Assembly: GCA_965644315.1 (NCBI GenBank)
Contig: CBFFRQ010000029.1
Location: forward strand, 186,001-250,000
DNA length: 64,000 nucleotides
From: Caecitellus pseudoparvulus
Lineage: Eukaryota; Bigyra: Bicosoecida
Direction: 5' to 3'
A program made the translations under genes and the position numbers. The notes beneath the pieces are model-generated. The model worked only from the letters and a program-made list of their open reading frames with translations. It was not told where the DNA came from and ran no database searches. This document shows positions 62,214 through 64,000 of this stretch, one piece after another. The first letter of the stretch is position 1. Each line of letters begins with the position of its first letter.

Positions 62214-64000
62214 ATGGCCAGTGCTGAGCCCGTTGCGGGTGGGGGCGGGAAACAGGGTTCGTTGGCGCCCCACTGGCGCAATCGCGTGTGGAATCAATTG
62301 CCCCCCTGCTTCCTTGCAGACTCAGACGAGCTGTATGAAGTTGCGCTGCTGCTGGACGAGCTGCGGCACCAGGATGTGCAGGTTCGCGTGAACGCCATGC
62401 GGCAGCTCCCCCGAATCGGTGTGTGGCAAAGCCGCGTGCAGGCAGGCAAAAAGCGGCAAGTGCACGCACCCCCTTCGTAAATTCGCCCTTCCCTTCCCCT
62501 CAGCCAAGGCCCTGGGGCCTGAGCGTGCCCGTGACGAACTCATCCCATTCCTCGTTGGTGGGTGCTGCTGCTGGCGCGGCTGGCCTCCGTCCCTGCACCC
62601 CGCGCTGCCGCTCGCTGGGCGCAGACTCTGTGGATGATGACGACGAGGTGCTCATTGTCGTCGCAGAGGGCCTGGGTGAGTCACCACGGCGGCCCTGCAA
62701 CTGTGCATCACCACACCCTCCCGCACCCTCCCGCACCAGCTGACCTGGTGCCACTGGTGGGCCCGCCTGAGCACGCCCATGCGCTACTGCCACCCCTGGA
62801 GCGCCTGGCCACGGTGGAGGAGGTGTCTGTCCGCGACGCGGCAGTGAAGGGGCTGTCACAGGTTGCCAGTGCGCTGAGCGCAGACGACCTCACGCAGCAC
62901 TACCTGCCCCTCGTACAGCGCCTGGCGTCGCGGGACTGGTTCACAGCGCGCATTTCCGCCGCAGGCCTGCTGCCCCCCGTGTACGCACAGCTGTACCCGT
63001 CCCAGGCGACGGCCCTGCAGGACATCTACTCAGCCTTGGCGCGGGACCTGACGCCCATGGTGCGGCGGGCAGCCTCGGCTCACTTCGGCAAGCTGACCAG
63101 CCTGGTGTCCACGGAGGGCCTGACTGGCTTCCTGCTGCCCCTCGCACAGCAGCTGGCCCGGGACGACCAGGACAGCATCCGCCTGCTGGCCATTGACAAC
63201 TGCACCGCCCTGGCCAATGCCTGGGTGGAGGCGGGCGCCACCGGCTCCCTGCCCCGCGACGTGCACGATTTGGTGGTGGAGTTGGCGAAGGACGCCAGTT
63301 GGAGGGTGCGGTGGAGTGTGGCGCACGGCATGGGGGCGGCCATGAAGCCCCTGACCGATCCACAGCACCTAGCCACCCTTGCGGGCGCCTTCGCAACCCT
63401 GTGTGGGGACGCCGAGGCGGAGGTACGCACGGCGGCAGCAGGGGAGGTGGGGGCAGTTGCCGCGCTGCTGGGCAAGGAGCAGGCAGTGCAGGTGCTAGTG
63501 CCGGGCGTGGCAGGGCTGGCTGACGACCCCAGCGAGCACGTGCGGGGGGCCTTGGCTCGCGTGGTCATGGGCATGGCCGGCACGCTTGGCGAGGAGGCCA
63601 CGGTGGAGCACCTGCTGCCGCTGTTCCTGAAGCTGCTGCGGGACACCGAGAGCACGGTGCGGCTGAACATCATCGGGTCCCTGGAGGCGGTGAACGCCGT
63701 CATCGGCGTGCGCCTGCTGGTGGAAAGCCTGCTGCCAGCCATCATGGAGCTGTCCGAGGACAAGCAGTGGCGCGTGCGCCAGGCCATCATCGCCTTCGTG
63801 CCCCTCCTGGCCAAGCAGCTGGGCCGGGACATCTTCGACAAGGAACTCACGGCCCTCTGCCTGCGCTGGCTGTCCGACGAAGTGGCCAGCATCCGGTCGC
63901 AGGCGGTGGCCGTGCTGGCGGACCTGGCGCGGGAGTTCGGCACACAGTGGGCCCTGGACACCGTCCTGCCGGCCCTCGCCAAGCTGAAGGGCGCGCAGAG
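62214..64000 (+). CDS. PPP2R1: PP2A scaffold subunit A (PR65), 3' end beyond the window
   Basis: Five exons are visible (62214-62238, 62320-62418, 62504-62557, 62625-62675, 62740 to the edge) with introns of 81, 85, 67 and 64 nt, all phase 1. About 496 residues are present of the usual roughly 590. HEAT repeats follow PR65 closely: DELYEVALLLDELRHQDVQ, KALGPERARDELIPFL-VDSVDDDDEVL, LLPPLERLATVEE, RDWFTARISAAGLL, MVRRAASAHFGKL, VEHLLPLFLKLLRDTESTVR-LNII, and WRVRQAIIAFVPLLA. The 15 HEAT repeats form the horseshoe that holds the PP2A catalytic and B subunits in cytosol and nucleus. The very short first exon (8 codons and 1 nt) is inferred from the phase and a GTGGGG donor, so the exact N-terminus is the least certain part. 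Confidence 0.93.

Overview
The window is nuclear DNA from a single-celled eukaryote with a compact, GC-rich genome. The evidence is spliced genes with short GT-AG introns (about 63-140 nt, mostly 65-80; donors mainly GTGAGT or GTGCGT) and eukaryote-only machinery: an axonemal dynein heavy chain, the proteasome lid subunit Rpn8, the PP2A scaffold, Utp25, a TFIIIC subunit, a PWWP protein and RINGv/RING-H2 ubiquitin ligases. The dynein, a possible striated-fibre protein and an INPP5E-like phosphatase argue for a flagellated cell. A cAMP-receptor-type 7TM receptor and a secreted GH25 lysozyme fit a free-living flagellate or alga (stramenopile, green alga or similar). The lineage cannot be fixed from this sequence alone. 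No mobile element, rRNA, tRNA or CRISPR array was recognised.

Layout, left to right: PDZ protein (-, runs off the left edge); BRO1-domain protein (+); unrecognised protein (-); MMACHC cobalamin chaperone (-); secreted PSI-repeat/TM/RING-H2 protein (-); coiled-coil, possibly SF-assemblin-like protein (-); 12.9-kb dynein heavy chain gene (-); cAMP-receptor-like GPCR (+); large helical/coiled-coil orphan (+); UTP25 (-); GH25 lysozyme (-); GT25-like glycosyltransferase (+); coiled-coil orphan (-); inositol-polyphosphate 5-phosphatase (+); TFIIIC TPR subunit (-); PH-domain orphan (+); MARCH-type E3 (+); PWWP/TFIIS-N protein (-); IQ-motif protein (+); RPN8 (+); PP2A A subunit (+, runs off the right edge).

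The right two thirds largely alternate between divergent pairs sharing one 0.3-0.6 kb upstream region and convergent pairs whose stop codons touch or overlap: 0 bp apart at 3602/3603, 1 bp at 38457, 2 bp at 47630-47631, and a 48-bp coding overlap at 56700-56747. Transcripts of these convergent neighbours must be antisense to each other at their 3' ends.

Functional themes are loose: flagellar motility and cytoskeleton (dynein, coiled-coil proteins, 5-phosphatase), endomembrane and surface traffic or protein turnover (BRO1, PSI-RING, MARCH, GT25, lysozyme), and core housekeeping (UTP25, TFIIIC, RPN8, PP2A, MMACHC). Exon joins were worked out by eye from splice consensus, reading frame and recognised family motifs; no transcript data were available.
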